64,000 nt of DNA from Ochotona curzoniae. Lineage: Eukaryota > Chordata > Mammalia > Lagomorpha > Ochotonidae. Below the pieces are notes generated by a model. The model did no database searches. It worked only from the letters and a program-made list of their open reading frames with translations, and was not told where the DNA came from. The position numbers and the translations under genes were made by a program. Below, in pieces: positions 23,208 through 35,999 of the stretch (within the stretch, counting starts at the first letter, position 1; every line of letters begins with the position of its first letter). The stretch is taken from the NCBI RefSeq assembly GCF_017591425.1, contig NW_024466599.1, positions 23,598,001-23,662,000 on the forward strand, in the 5' to 3' direction.

Positions 23208-24744
23208 GTGGGGATGTGGTGGTTGTGGGGGTTGGGGAACCAGCCACCCGCCAAAGTCATTTTATTTTATTTCGATTTTGGTTTTCCTTTGACACTATAT
23301 TTCCTATAAAGGAGATGGCTTACTTGCACGCGTGAATAGCCATTTGTGTTTTTGCTGACTTAAAAGCAACCCGTTCTTTTCAGCAAAATTCTCTTCCAAC
23401 TTGGAGGATGAATGGTGTGTGTGTCGCTTGATTCCTGGTTTATTTCCAGGTATCCAGGATGTTTATGATCTATGGTATTGAAGTGATAGCCATGCTTTTT
23501 GAACTGATGACTGCATTTGATTTTAATCAGTTTTAGCTTGAAAATATAGTTTAAAATAAACTGTGAACTTACTTATGGCTCTTGACTTTTTCTAGCCACT
23601 TTTAAAGACAATTGCTTTTAACTGTGTTTAACAGTCTGTAATATGGAGAACTGGCAAAATCATATTTGGATTCGAAATAATATTCAGAGTTTGTGCCTGA
23701 TTTCCAACTTGCTCCCTGAAAGCTCATTTGCCTTTATTACTTTAGAGCCACCATGCTTAGGTAGCCCTGATGTTCCTTAGGTTGGTCTTTTTCTGATGCT
23801 CAGAGTGTTTCTGCCTGGTTTTATGGCCTGGATTAGCAACTGGGCTGCCTGGAGCTGGTTATCTACCCAGGGCAGAGGCGGGGGAGGGGTGGGCAGTGCT
23901 GCTGGCTTCCCCAAGAAGGGAAAGGAGGAGCTGTTTATGGGATTCATTCAGCAGTCACGGGGAGACTTGTCCTCAGGAGAGCGGTTACAGCAGCCACGGT
24001 ACTGGAGCTCAGCTGTTGGCCAAGGACCTTCTGTGGCAGCCTCGGGGACACAAATGCTTAAGAAGAAGGGAGAAAAGGGGAAATGTGAGAGGGCAGAGCC
24101 CCATGCGAGATGACATAACTGCATAGGCTCGGCAAGTGACAGGCCTCTGAATCTGGCAGCAGGGAGATAACCAGATTCCTCTCTCGGATTGCCTAGCTGA
24201 TAAGCAGGGAGAGCAGAGCAGTGCTTTTACTGGCAGTTGTTTTTCTTACCCTGAGACTAGACCACCCCGAAGTGCGCCTGATTTTCTAGCAGCCTAAAGC
24301 TTTGTCTTGAGGCCTCAACTTGTACAGTTGGTGTGCAACTTCTACCTCCTATCCCGAGGACTGTTGCTCTCCCTCCGCTCTCGGCTCCCATTCGTGTGTG
24401 GGGAAAGAGGCGAACACGACGCAGGGCGTGCTGTTTCAGCACTAGAATTTCCCCCCACAACACAACGGTTCTAATGGGAAAGGTCTCAGACGCCCAACTT
24501 GAACTGCGATTTAGAAGTTCTGCCCCTTTCTTTTCGAAAAGGTGGAAGGACATATAAAATTGGAGTATCAATGACGAAATATCGTTTCAACTCCTTTGTT
24601 CCTCTTTGTGCCATGGTGTGAGGTTCTTTGGGTCAGCTGGAGGCCACGTGGTCTATAACTTCCCTATCGGAACACAGCCCGCTGACTCTCCTGCTGGGCC
24701 ATTCTACTGAAACTTTGTTTATGGGATCTTTCTCCACAGGCTGT
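23208..24744. other. Repeat-poor sequence
   Basis: No CSINE. 23800-24550 is moderately GC-rich with scattered CpGs. No splice-bounded exon of recognisable protein found. Holds the GATA motifs listed separately. Confidence 0.35.
24100..24210. promoter_or_regulatory. Possible GATA-motif cluster (enhancer candidate)
   Basis: The non-repetitive sequence contains AGATAA (24165-24170) and TGATAAG (24198-24204) 33 bp apart, and a CRE/AP-1-like TGACATAA (24111-24118). It sits about 1 kb downstream of the candidate distal promoter. Short motifs arise often by chance, so this is only suggestive. Confidence 0.2.
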
Positions 24745-24765
24745 TTATATATATATATATATATA
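24745..24765 (+). repeat. (TA)n microsatellite
   Basis: About ten TA units. Confidence 0.95.
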
Positions 24766-25119
24766 ACTCCTGTGGAATGTCATATCTCTTGGATAACACA
24801 GCTCTCCACAATAAAATAGAATATCTAAGCAGAAGTCAAGGTATCCTTTGACTTACCAACTGCTGAATTTTTGAACACACATTGTTTTTTAATTGAATAG
24901 TCATTGACTTTTAAAATAATAGTAACAAAGAAATAAAAATAACCATTTAGACTCAGATGGTATATCCGTGGAGTCAAAGGCTTTTACGCCTGGCAAGGAA
25001 TTATGGGTTGTGCAATTTAATGCCTTCATATTAAAGACTAAGAGATAAATGCACATTTAACCCCCTCACAGTGCAGGTTACAAGAGAGAGCTCAACACTT
25101 CTGCTACTCTAGCTGGCAT

Positions 25120-25290
25120 AATATTGACGTTAAGCATCATTCTCACAACTCTATGTGCTATGTACAGTATCACGATTCCACTTTTATAGGCCGACAAACG
25201 GAGGTTCAGAGAGCTCTTATTCTATACCTGGCATGAGCAGGAATGATACCTAGATTTCATTCTAGAAGCTGCATACATCAGGAAATAAAC
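25120..25290 (-). repeat. MIR, antisense
   Basis: 'tctcacaactctatgtgctatgtacagtatcacgattccacttttata' and 'ggttcagagagc' follow the complement of MIR. Confidence 0.6.
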
Positions 25291-25298
25291 GTGCAGGA

Positions 25299-25630
25299 AC
25301 CACTGTTGTGGTGTAGTGTGTAAACCTGCACTCTGCAAGGCCAGCATCCCATATGCGTGCTGATCTCTATTCTGGCTGTTCCACTTCCCAGGTTCCTGCC
25401 AATGTGCCTGGGATAGGAACAGATGATGGCCTATGTGTTGGCACTCCGGCCTCCCATGTGGGAAGCCCAAGGAGTTTTTGTCTTCTGGCTTTAGCCTGGC
25501 CAAGCTCCAGCTCTTGTAGCTGTCTGTAAAGTGATCCAGCAGATGAAAGATTTCTCTCTCTGTCTCTCTTTGTCTCTCCATTTCTGTAACTCTTGACTTT
25601 CAAATTACATAAATCCTTAAAAATAAAATA
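25299..25630 (+). repeat. CSINE, older type
   Basis: Sense; 'ccactgttgtggtgtagtgtgtaaacctgc', 'ggccagcatcccatatgcgtgctg', CT-rich 3' part and 'acataaatccttaaaaataaaat' tail. Confidence 0.9.
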
Positions 25631-27100
25631 AGTAGAATGTGTATGCTAATCCCACAGATCTACATTTAACAACTCCTGAAATGCAAGTGAGAATATTACT
25701 GGACAATCAAATCAGACATACCATGTGTGTTATGTCAGTACTCCATGGCAGGAAGGGCTAGGTTTCCCCCATAACAGTCCCAATTTGCAGCTCCCTAGGA
25801 CTGCTGACTGGTGGCCTGTCTCTGTTTGAAAACAGTTCAACAATGGCTTTCGCATCTGCCAGGCCAGCTGCTGAGAGCTTTTACTAGCCTGGGACACACT
25901 TCCCTTGCTGCCCTTATGGCCCTGCCCCCAATACCTCTTTCCTTCAGAGGCCACCCACTCCACCCAGGCCCCACCTCAAATATCATGAAATGACTATTGC
26001 AGCTGTTTGTTGTGGCTCAACTTAGAAGGTCGATGGTCCAGGTAGGTCACGAATAGAAGCAGCACACACTGTTACTCTTTTTGCCCTAAGCTGGGTGAGT
26101 GTGTGTGTGTGTGTGTGTGCGCGCACACACATGCGTTGTGCATCAGGACAAGAGACTCGTTGGGAGTAAAGAAGGAGGAGAAATGTGCTTTACTTTGCCG
26201 GCTGGGATCCCACCTGCTTTTGTGGCTTGTCATACTTCTCGCCTGCTGCAGATTTCAGCACTGGTTGTCTCACTTGGAGGTAGTGAACCTTGGATCTTTC
26301 TGGGTCAGGAGACTCTTGCAGTAACCTACTGCTTACAGCCTTTAAAAAATTCCATTTGGCTCTCCACATTCCTCCACTTACTTAAATGTGAAAATGAGAG
26401 CTGAAGATTATGAGAAAAAGCAGGGGGTAATGCATAAACAGCAACAGGGGTTCCCTTGATTAGTGGGAAGTTAAGCAAGTAGGCCATGTCTGGCGGTCCC
26501 TGACAAAGTTATCAATGTTTTCCCAAGGTTGTTGTGTCAAGATACACATTTTGATCTAGCTATTTCTGTAAAAAAAAAAAAAAAAAAGGCAGGGGGGGAG
26601 GGATTACTCTTTTTTCCCATCAGCCTGATATCTCTGAAATTAAGTGCTACTCAGTAGTATTTAGTGATGCAGGCTGTGTAGCCATTTCCAGTATGAATTA
26701 CTATTATAGAAACTGGCATGGTCCAGAGGTGTTATACAGGCTCCGAATTAATCATGAGAGTCCGCAAATGATGCTCCAGAGCTGATCTGAAGCAAAATAA
26801 AATGGTTCATTAATGTCTTGAGACCATTTATGAAACGGAAACAAATTCTGTGATGCAGTGCTTGCTTTGTTTTTGCTAGATAGTGTTTATCAAAGACCTC
26901 TGTTCCCAAAGAGTTAGCTCCCTTTGGTCCCTGTTCCCCTGGCCAGCTCAGTTAGCGCCCTTGGGCTTCATTGTTGCTTTAATGGTTTTGAGATTTGGGG
27001 TTTTTTACTGTTTCAAATGATCATTTTAGGCCCAGAATATGTGGTTTTCGAGTCACTTGCTTTAACTTTCAAGCTGGTCTTTGGTATCGAAGATAAATCT
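25631..27100. other. Unclassified sequence with simple repeats
   Basis: Holds the TG/CG/CA tract (26098-26133) and an A18 run (26570-26587) followed by G8. No gene seen. Confidence 0.35.
26098..26133 (+). repeat. Alternating purine-pyrimidine tract (TG)n(CG)n(CA)n
   Basis: About 36 bp of uninterrupted alternation running GT repeats, then gcgcgc, then acacac, then atgcg. Near-palindromic. Confidence 0.95.
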
Positions 27101-27109
27101 CTGTAGTAA

Positions 27110-27300
27110 TATGGAATTTACAGGCATCAGATACTTTCTTGAACTTCGCCACAACCCCATGGAAGGGAGAAGACATGGTCGTTATAGTTTGCAGAGAAAA
27201 AACAGAGAAGCAGAGAAAGCAAACAACTTCTCCACATTCCTGGAATCAGTAACTGGCAGAGTTCAGCTAGGTCTCCAGTCTACTGACTCTGTATCCTAGC
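27110..27300 (-). repeat. MIR, antisense
   Basis: 'cgccacaaccccatggaagg', 'aaaacagagaagcagagaaagcaaacaacttc', 'taactggcagagttcagctaggtctccagtctactgactc' follow the complement of MIR. Confidence 0.65.
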
Positions 27301-29390
27301 TTTTTCCTTCTAGTTTGTGCTGTTTTCAGATTTAAAAAAAAAGCCACTTTCAGCTATTTCATGACCATGTTCCTACAGGTAATTTCTTGTAACAGAATTA
27401 TCTTCTGCGTTGAAAAGTGCTGTGACCTGTATTCTTCAAAAGGCAAAGAGTAACTGATTGGATGATTGGTGACGTATCTATCATCTTACTCATATTGATA
27501 GTAGTTATACTTCCAAAGCTTGTGGAGATTTGGCTTTAGAAATAGGATCAGATTCGTGGCAGACACAGTAGTATTTGCATAAGGTAATATTTTTTGAAGA
27601 AACTTAGAGATCCTTTTCTTCCCCTATAGACCCTATGTGGTTAAATTAGAGTCATACCAACAATAGCATGATGTAACACTCGGTTTTTAGAGATGACTTG
27701 GTTGTTTTCTGAGATACAAAAAAAGCAAAATCTGTTCTCCAATGTACACCCTCCGTGCCTAAGAAAACCATAAGTGTTCTGGCAAGTTCTTTCTGGTCAT
27801 AGCAACCTATTCCCACAGGAAGATAGTGTACTCTAACCCCTAGCAACAGTGCCTGCTGTGACCACTTCACCTGCACAATTATCTGCCCACAACTGAATCT
27901 CAGCTTGCTAGAGTGATTCAAGCTCTTCAGGGTCAGTAACCTTTCTGTAATGACAATCCACTTCATGGTGTAAAAGCATCAGAATGTTTGCAAGTCATAA
28001 AAATGACAGTGTAGGATGCCTGATGATTTTCCAGTACAGCCCAGTTTGCCAGGATCAGGACTTGAGGGGTTAGGAAAAGCAAATAAGTAGGCTTGTGATA
28101 AAAGGAGCTAGGGAAGGATTTCTTTCTGAAGTAGGTTTGCGTGCTGGGGAGGGCCCAGAGTAAAAATGTGAAAGCCAGGTTTCTCTGGATTTTAAAAACC
28201 CCTGAAGACATTTAATTTAAAAATCGATGAAGCTATTGAATTCATGAACTGATCAAAGAGCTTTTTTTTTTTTTTGGTGGCAATTGTAATGATCATAATT
28301 TCGGGCTTTGGGCACCTTTCAAGAGGCCAAAGGGATGGAAAATTCAAAAAGGAAAAAAAAGGAAAGGAATTTGTGGTTTCAAAGTTTACCATCCTAGATT
28401 ACAAGTTGTAGAATTCAAAGTAAATATATCCCTTTTAAGACAATAAAACTCTTGATGGTTGTGCTGTAAGCAGAGAATTCAATTCAATTCAATTTACAGA
28501 TAATTTATATGCTCAAAACTGCAGATTCCCCAAAAGTGTTTAATTTCCTATGTGATGAGATTTCTGAAGGCTTCTTTTTTTGGCCAAACTTTGCCTTATC
28601 TCCTTATCTTTTCACTTAACTCAGTGTTGGTTTAGTTGGTGTGCTGTCCATCCACAGATATCCTAAGACTTTTCTGCACACCATTATGCTGTTGATGTGC
28701 TTTAGTATTATTTGTGTACTCAGCGTTTCAGCTTTGAACATGTTTCATGTACAATTTTTGACAACGAAGTAGTAACAGGAAAAACACAGCGGAAAATTAA
28801 ATTCATATCTAATTCCAGAGTTTCATTTTAGTTGCTGCTTTTCTATTGCTTGCTCCAAAAGTCAGAGACAAGATTCTGCATTTGAGTGTGTGCATGGAAG
28901 TGGTTACTTCTCTTTTTCCCCTGTGTGGCAGTGGTAGTGACCTTCACAACCAACCACTGGTCGGAAGGAAGAAGCTGGAGAGGATCTGAGGAAATCAGAC
29001 TGTCAATCTGGAATGGAATCAGATTGCAATAAAAAAATTGGCTTAGTCATTCCTCTGTTTTGTTTTGGGAAGGTAAAGATTTTCCTCCCACAGAATAATT
29101 CAAAAAAAATGAGCTAAACCAAACTTCCTTGGAGTATTTGACATGAATTAATGTTGTGAAAAATACTTTGGGATTCCCTTCCTAGGGTTTTACACACACA
29201 GGCTGACTAAAATACTTCGGACTTGGAATTCAGACACTGCAAAAGCTGTTTTTTTCTGGTCACACTCTAAAAACTAGCCCTGTGACTATCAAGCATGGAT
29301 CTTCACAATAATCAAATTAATGTAGATTTCTGTGGTTAATAAATTAATTATAAAATTAATTTTGTCTTATTTTATATATTTGTGAAACAG
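27301..29390. other. Unclassified sequence
   Basis: Includes a T-run at 28262-28276 and a short AATTC repeat at 28475-28492. No gene seen. Confidence 0.35.
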
Positions 29391-29479
29391 ACTGGGAGAT
29401 AGGCAGAGACAAGAGTTTTTAGGTGCACTGAAGTTCTTACAAAAAGCTAATTCTTGCACCCAAGTCCTCTTTTACGTCC

Positions 29480-29800
29480 ATACCAGCAGGGAAGGAATAG
29501 GAGGAGGGTGGCAGACAGAACAGGAAGGGAAACATCTCCTGCCATGGTGGCAGGGTGGGGAGCTGCCAGGGCAGGGGAAGGGGGGCGAGGTGGAGGAGGA
29601 AGGGAAGAGCCAGGTAAAATGGGGAGGGGAGTACATGTGGGAGCTTACTTGATCCAACCAGGAGGGCCTGGAAGGCATGGGGGTGTGGGGAATTGGTTGG
29701 GGGTGCTGAGGGCTCCGGGGACTGGTGACTAAGATTATCCCAGGTGATTTGTAACAGGTGGGAGGGTGATGCAAGGAGGGGACGCGAGAGATTGGGGGGT
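29480..29800 (+). repeat. Purine-rich G/A tract with G-quadruplex-like runs
   Basis: Dense G-runs, for example gggtgggg at 29553, gggcagggg and gggggg to 29585, and a second cluster at 29679-29712. Low-complexity; the open frames through it are compositional. Confidence 0.8.
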
Positions 29801-29939
29801 GGGATTCTCAGGTAAGACACCATGATGAAGTGACATCTCATTGGTGGATACCCGGAATGAAACAGCTGCGGAGCTGTGACAAAGGGGAAGCAGATAGAAA
29901 ACCTCCGGGACCTTCAAGGCCAATGTTCGCATTTGTCCT

Positions 29940-30175
29940 CACGGAGAGAGATAGGCAGCCAGCCAGAGAGAGCTCTCCTCCGTTGTTTCACTGTCCAAAG
30001 GCCTGCAGCGGCTGAGGTTGGCTGAGGGCCCAGGCCTCCCAGGTGTGTAGCAGGAATGCGTTACTTGAACTGCTGCTGAATCCTGGAGCCTGCACTGGCA
30101 GGAGAATGGAGTCAGGAGCTGGAGTTGGGAACCAAACCTAGGCTCTTCAGTGTACACCCCAGGCATCGGAATCGA
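29940..30175 (-). repeat. Old CSINE, diverged
   Basis: Antisense; 'ctctcctccgttgtttcactgtccaaaggcctgcagcggctgagg', 'atcctggagcctgcactggcag', 'ggagttgggaaccaaacctaggctc'. Confidence 0.65.
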
Positions 30176-31586
30176 CAGGGCAAAAGATCTCTCGTTCAAG
30201 AATTTTAAGTAAAAAGAAAAAAGTAAAAAAGAAAAAAAAAAGAATTTTAAGTAGTTTTCAGTTGAAGAACTTAATATACACTCCATTCCTGGAACTGGAA
30301 AACTCATGCCATGACTTCAGTTTGACTAAATTTGGATTTTGCTGCATCTTTCAGTTCTGTTTTTTAAAAGTAGAAAGTATTTCCTTTGTGCAAGGAATGC
30401 CTGTCCTTCAAAAATCACATGAATAGATAGGATATTTTAGATGTGGTTTTTTTTAATGGTAAAGACATTGCCCAATCTGAGTGGTGGTGCTGGAGATTTC
30501 TCCTTGGTCTGTTCCTGTCCCAGTCACTCTTGATTCTCAGCTGATGGTGCTTTTTCCTGTCTTCCATCTGTAATAGGCAGTTGCATTGTGCCTGCTGTTG
30601 GGAGAAGAATTACAATGACATTTATTTTTAAATACCCAAAGGTAGACACTGTTGACATGGTATCGTATCAGAGAGAATAAATTTCAGAGTGATTGAGTAC
30701 CTTTTACCTTGTAAGGTCACAAGTCAGGGAGTAGGATTCTAGTCAGTGTCTCCAGAGAAAGTGAACGCATTTGTCATTCAACCATTCTGCTTTTTATAGT
30801 GTCTTAGTTAAAAACTCCTTGTATGTTCACTATTGAGATGTTCTCCAGCTGTGATGCCCTGCTTGCTGGATAGGGTATTCTTGTAAAGCTAAGCCCCTTG
30901 CTTTATCATCTCAGTTAGAAATATCACAGATGACTGTGGACTCACCAGCTAGGATGGTGACTGTGAGTAGTGAGAGGTTGCTTTATACTGTATTTGGCTT
31001 TTATGTGAAGGGACATAACTTTATAACATGACAAGTGATCATACTTACTCTGTAAAATGTATTTTGGGGCCATGATTACATATCACAGAAGTACACACCA
31101 GACCTTTCAGAAGAACTGATATGCTACACCTCTTGCTATTTTAATTCTTCGTGTTTTAAAGGAAATATTGTTTTTAGCTTCGTTGGAAGTCATAAGAACT
31201 TTAGTTAACTTATACCAGTGGCAGTAGTATTATAATGTAAGAAATATGGTTTTCTTTTCCAGTTATAAGGATGACTTGGAAATGTGTTATGCATAAAATT
31301 CTGCAAACATCTGGAATACTATCTCACATTGAACTTGTATATAGAGAAATCAATACTTTTGAAAAATTGCTCTGGGCTTTAATCTCTAACTGTTGAAATT
31401 GTACTCAACCAAAAGCTGTTAAACCCTCAGTAAGTGCAGTCTAGTTTATGGACGTCCTTATTTAGAGCCAGAATTTAAATAGCAATTACAAAAGTACTTG
31501 GGGATAACTCTAAAATATATTTTTGGATAAGATGATTCATTTGATAAATATTTTTATTAATTATTTTTAAAATCTCTTTTGTTTTT
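30176..31586. other. Unclassified sequence
   Basis: A short 'aagaattttaagta' direct duplication flanks an A-rich tract at 30198-30254. No gene seen. Confidence 0.35.
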
Positions 31587-31880
31587 AAAACATTTTAATG
31601 TATTTATTCATTTATTTTTATCACATGTAAAACAAACAGGAAATTTTCCATCTTTTGGTTCATTCCCCGAATAGCTGCAGTAGATGACTTTGAACCAGGC
31701 CAAAGCGAGGGGCCTGGAACTCAGTGCCGGTCTGTCCCATGTGTGACAGGGACCCCATCACCTGCTGCCTCCCGAAATGTACGTTATCAGGAAGCTGGGC
31801 TTGAAGTGGAGCTGGACCTCCTGCTCGGACATCTTGATACGGGATACGGGCATCCCGAGTAACACTTAACTGTTGCTAAA
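31587..31880 (-). repeat. Old CSINE
   Basis: Antisense; 'ttttaatgtatttattcatttatttttatcac', 'tcccgaaatgtacgttatcaggaagctgg', ends in 'acgggcatcccgagtaacacttaac'. Confidence 0.8.
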
Positions 31881-32034
31881 ATACTCACTGTGATTTAGAA
31901 AAGTTTTAACGTATGTTTTGTGTTATACTGCTTCCGCATGCTACAGACTTGCTGTAGAATAGTTGCTGTTATTTAAACAAATCAGTGTTTTTAAACTGTT
32001 ACAATAATCCTCTTATGATATACTCCTATATGTT

Positions 32035-32400
32035 CTATAGAACAGGAATATGCAAAATTCTGTGGGCACCCAGGGAAAGGAGATGATTAAGTATATGTGA
32101 ATGAGTCATGGAAGATACCCCAGCGTTGGTGACATTTGGGCTGAGTATAGAAGTAAAAATCATCATGGTTTGCAAAGAAAAATCTATGTACCAATAGTTC
32201 ATTCTGTGAAGAGTACGTGAGTTAGGTAGACCTTGATAGCGATGAACAGCTCTTGTCAAGCAGAGAAACGCTACGAATATATTAACATTCTGGGAGGAAG
32301 AGGCCCTCCGTGGACGGGTTGGAGAGAAAAAAAATGCCAAAGCCCTGAAGAATATTATCAAGATAAATTTGAGCAAGACATTAGTAATGCAGAAAATGGA
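32035..32400. repeat. Unnamed ancient repeat-like sequence
   Basis: 'cagcgttggtgacatttgggctgag' and 'gtgggcacccagggaaagg' resemble a widespread old mammalian repeat. Family not named. Confidence 0.25.
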
Positions 32401-32407
32401 AGAAATT

Positions 32408-32720
32408 ATTGTTTATTTATTTTTAAGGGTTATTTCTTTTTATTGGAAAGTCCACACGTAAAGAGAGAAGGAGAGACAGAGAGCAAGATGTTGTACCTGC
32501 TGGTTTACTCTCCAAGTGACCAAAGTCAGAAGCTTTTTCTGTGTCCCCCCCACGCAGGTTCAGTGTCCCAAGACTTTGGGTGGTCCTCTGTTGCTTTTCC
32601 AGGTCACAAGCAGGCAGCTGGATACAAGTGGAGCAGGTGGGACTTGAACTGGCACCCATATGGGATCTCAGCACATGCAAAGGGAGGATTTTAGCTGCTA
32701 GGCTACCACACTGGGCCCTT
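32408..32720 (-). repeat. CSINE
   Basis: Antisense; 'tttatttatttttaagggttatttctttttattgg', internal loss around 32520, ends 'taccacactgggccc'. Confidence 0.92.
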
Positions 32721-33305
32721 CAGGCTATTTAAAAAGTAGAGTTGATAGTTCTTGGAGGAGCAGGGAAAGAGGGGAGATAAAAGATTTGGAGGTTTTATTT
32801 TGGGTAATCAGCCTATCAACACGTGATTACTGATACCCTGTAGGAATTCCTTGAAAAGTAGGCTAACCTAGTTTAGCATTACACATGGACAAATTCAAAA
32901 GTAATTAACTCTCAAACAAAGTTTTGGGATTGGAAACATTTGGAGTGATTTTGATTGTTCTTTCTTTTAAAAAGATTAACATGTGCAGAGAGTAGCATCT
33001 CAAATGATTACAGGAAAAGGAACCACTTGCTCAGGCTGAAAACAGACCTTTTCACGTTACAAGTGATTAATGGTGAGAAAATCACGAAGGCTAATGAACA
33101 TGATTTACTCACCAAGCCCAGACTATAAGAAATTTGAAAATGATAAATTTAAACTAATGACAGTCATTTTCCCATTTTGTGATGAAAATGTTCAAACATA
33201 AAAATGCAAAAAATGGTATAGTTATTATTAGCAATGTATTGTGTTTGCTTTTTAACACATGTTCATCTAGTCATTCATTTATGTGTATTCCGTTGATCCA
33301 TGATT

Positions 33306-33520
33306 TTTTAAGATTTATTTATTTTTGTTTGAAAAGTAGACTTTATACAGAGATAAGGAGAAACAGAGAGATATCTGCCATCCTTTGGGTCACTCCCCAA
33401 GTGGCTGCTGTGGCCACAGCTGAGCTTATCTGAGACCAGGAGCCAGGAGCTTCTTCCAGGTCTGCCATGTGTGTGCAAGGGGCCAAGGGTGGAGGATTAG
33501 CCACCGCCACACCAGCTCCC
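33306..33520 (-). repeat. CSINE, internally deleted
   Basis: Antisense; normal through 'cttcttccaggtctgccatg', then jumps to 'ggaggattagccaccgccacaccagctcc', losing about 100 bp. Confidence 0.88.
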
Positions 33521-33663
33521 TTTGGTCTATCTTAATTTTTTTTCTCAAGTACATTGCAGATAGCACTGCATTTCATCCTGAGTACCTTACCATACACGTT
33601 TTTTCTCAGTGTTGAATACTATTTATAGTTTACTCAAGAGAGATTAGATTTCACCTATTAATT

Positions 33664-33960
33664 TTAAAAGGATTTATGCATGTATTTGAAAATCAGAGTT
33701 ATACAGTGAGGGGGAGAGGCAAGGAGTGCCCAGGGGGTGCCCAGATAGCCATAATGACCACGTCTGGGCCAGAATAAAGCCAGGAGCTGAAGAATTTTTG
33801 TATTTTTCACATGAATGCAAGAGCTGAAACTCAAGAGTTAAATACACTTTTTTCAGGCCATTGACAAGCAGGTGAATTGGAAATGGACCAGCTGGGGCTG
33901 AGCCAGGTTGCTGGTATCATGGACAGAAGTCTTACCTGTTACACTAAAATGCCAGCCCCA
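33664..33960 (-). repeat. CSINE, older
   Basis: Antisense; 'aaaaggatttatgcatgtatttgaaaatcag', ends 'acactaaaatgccagcccc'. Confidence 0.85.
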
Positions 33961-34037
33961 ATTTCATTTTTTTTTTTAAACAAGCAGGTTGCAATTCATG
34001 AAGAGTTAATACAAATCTGACTGGTTCTCCTTCCTCT

Positions 34038-34384
34038 TTTTTTTTTTTTTAAGATTTACTTGTTTTTATTGTAAAGTCAGATATTCAGAGAGGAGGAGGG
34101 ACAGAAAGGAAGATCTTCCGTCCTTTGACTTACTCCCCAAGCATGCTATAGATGGTTGCATCTACAGGTTTGGGCCAAGACAAAGTCAAAAGACAGGAAC
34201 TTCACCTGAGTCTCCCATAGGTGTTCAGGGGTCCAGATACTTGTACTATCTTTTGCTGCTTTTCTCTGGCAGTAAGCAGTGAGCAGGATCGGAAGTAAAG
34301 CAGCCAAACTTTGAACTGGTATCTATATAGGATGCTAGTATTGCAGGCAGCAATTTATCTTATGGTGCTACAATGCTGGCACTA
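34038..34384 (-). repeat. CSINE
   Basis: Antisense; 'aagatttacttgtttttattg' tail side, ends 'ctacaatgctggcac'. Third same-strand copy within 1.1 kb. Confidence 0.88.
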
Positions 34385-35194
34385 GTTAAGAGTCTTGAGA
34401 AACAGATCCTGTTGACAAACAGCCTAACCACATGTGCTACAAAGCAGACTTTGAGGTACCTTCACATATTGGTCTGGCAAAAGCCATTTTCATTTCAATA
34501 AAGGTTCACTGAATTTCAATGTAATGAAACTGAAGCTGGGAAATGTATGTTTTTTTGTCAATATGTGATGGAGCTGGCTATAGAATGAAGCACATCCAGG
34601 AGTCCTATATTGATTATCCATCCCTGCTTCTAATAACTCTACAAAAGTTATGATGCAACATAGTAGATCATTTATCAAAGAAAATGTATTCTATCCAATG
34701 TCATTGCGCGAATGCTCAACAGGAAGAATTGGGAAATGGGATAAAGGAGGTAAAATATTTCTCACAAAACAGAATTCTTTATTCTTATATTGTAAAAATA
34801 CTTGGGTTCACGTTGATCCTCTGCCTTTCCTCCAAAAAAGATTGAAGCAGCTTGTGCTAAATAACAAAAATAAAGTACTACAAAACTGAAAATGATGAAC
34901 ACAAGCATAAAACAAAGACCAAAATATGTGGGCCATAAGGTAGGAAACGAGTTTGGACTTCGACAGTTTTTTTAAAAAGCCTTTAAACTGTACCCAGTTA
35001 CATCAGATCCTGACATGTGAAATTTGCTGATGTGTTCAAGAAGTGAAGATAAACTGAAATGATGTCTGAATGACATACTTGTTTGTTGTCGATGATGAAA
35101 TCCAGTGTTCATTAGAAACTGAAATATCTAGCCACATTGCCAGACATTTGCTTCCACAAAAAATGAACCTTCTGTTACTATAAAAATGTTTGAA
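34385..35194. other. Unclassified sequence
   Basis: AT-rich, no gene seen. Confidence 0.35.
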
Positions 35195-35525
35195 ATTTGA
35201 TTGACATTTTTAAAAAAAATTTACTTATTTTATTATTTTATGATACATTTCCATGGGCTCTGGGATTTTCCTTTTTCCTTTTCCAAATCCCCTCACCCTA
35301 CTGCTTTCCCCTATATTATTACAATAATACAGTCCTTCATAAAGAGTCATAAGTCTGTCATTCTGCTATTTAAGTGTCTCCTGACATTGTAGGTTTGGAC
35401 AGTCGAGCATCCTATTGTCAAGATGTATTTAACAGTTTCATTGGGAGTCCATCTTTGACTTGGAAGTACAGATGTATAATGCATTGTATCTTTACATCTG
35501 GATATAATAGTCTGTACATTTTTTG
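35195..35525 (-). mobile_element. Possible L1 3'UTR, antisense
   Basis: 'cctatattattacaataatacagtcc', 'tcataagtctgtcattctgctatt', 'gacagtcgagcatcctattgtc' and 'tttcattgggagtccatctttgact' resemble the lagomorph L1 3'UTR as I recall it. Confidence 0.4.
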
Positions 35526-35999
35526 GCTTCCATTTTGAGGTGATGAATCAGTCTGCAGCAGTGGTTGTTAGCTGGGAATGATTTGGCTTCCTCAAGGTTT
35601 ATTTGGCATGTCTGGAAGCATGTTTTAGTGTCCCAACTGGAGTTAAAAGTAGAGGGTTGCAGGCTTCTAAGAGGATGAAGTTGAAGGACACAGCTTAATT
35701 CTACAACTACAGAGCAACATCCTGGACACAAAGACTTACCTGATTGAAATGTCAATCCTTCCAATGATGAGTCTACAATAATTATCACTTGAATACGCCT
35801 TCAGAACACTCTTGGATCAGTAATTACTGTGGCTTTTCTCCTTGTAACCCCTGTTGGCCTAAACCACAGGGTCATACTACATCAGCACCAGGAAAAAAAA
35901 TAAGATCTAAAATGGCCTTTGGAATAAGGTCAATGAGTTGAATGGTTCACAGCACAAGTTGGAAAGACTCTTTGGGCTCCTATAGATCAAATACCATTT

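Noticed and set aside
29437..29841. Long proline/histidine- or glycine-rich frames on both strands
   Set aside because: They follow the G/A-rich low-complexity tract and have no recognisable fold.
32233..32694. 153-codon frame
   Set aside because: Its second half is a CSINE and its first half lies in old repeat-like sequence.
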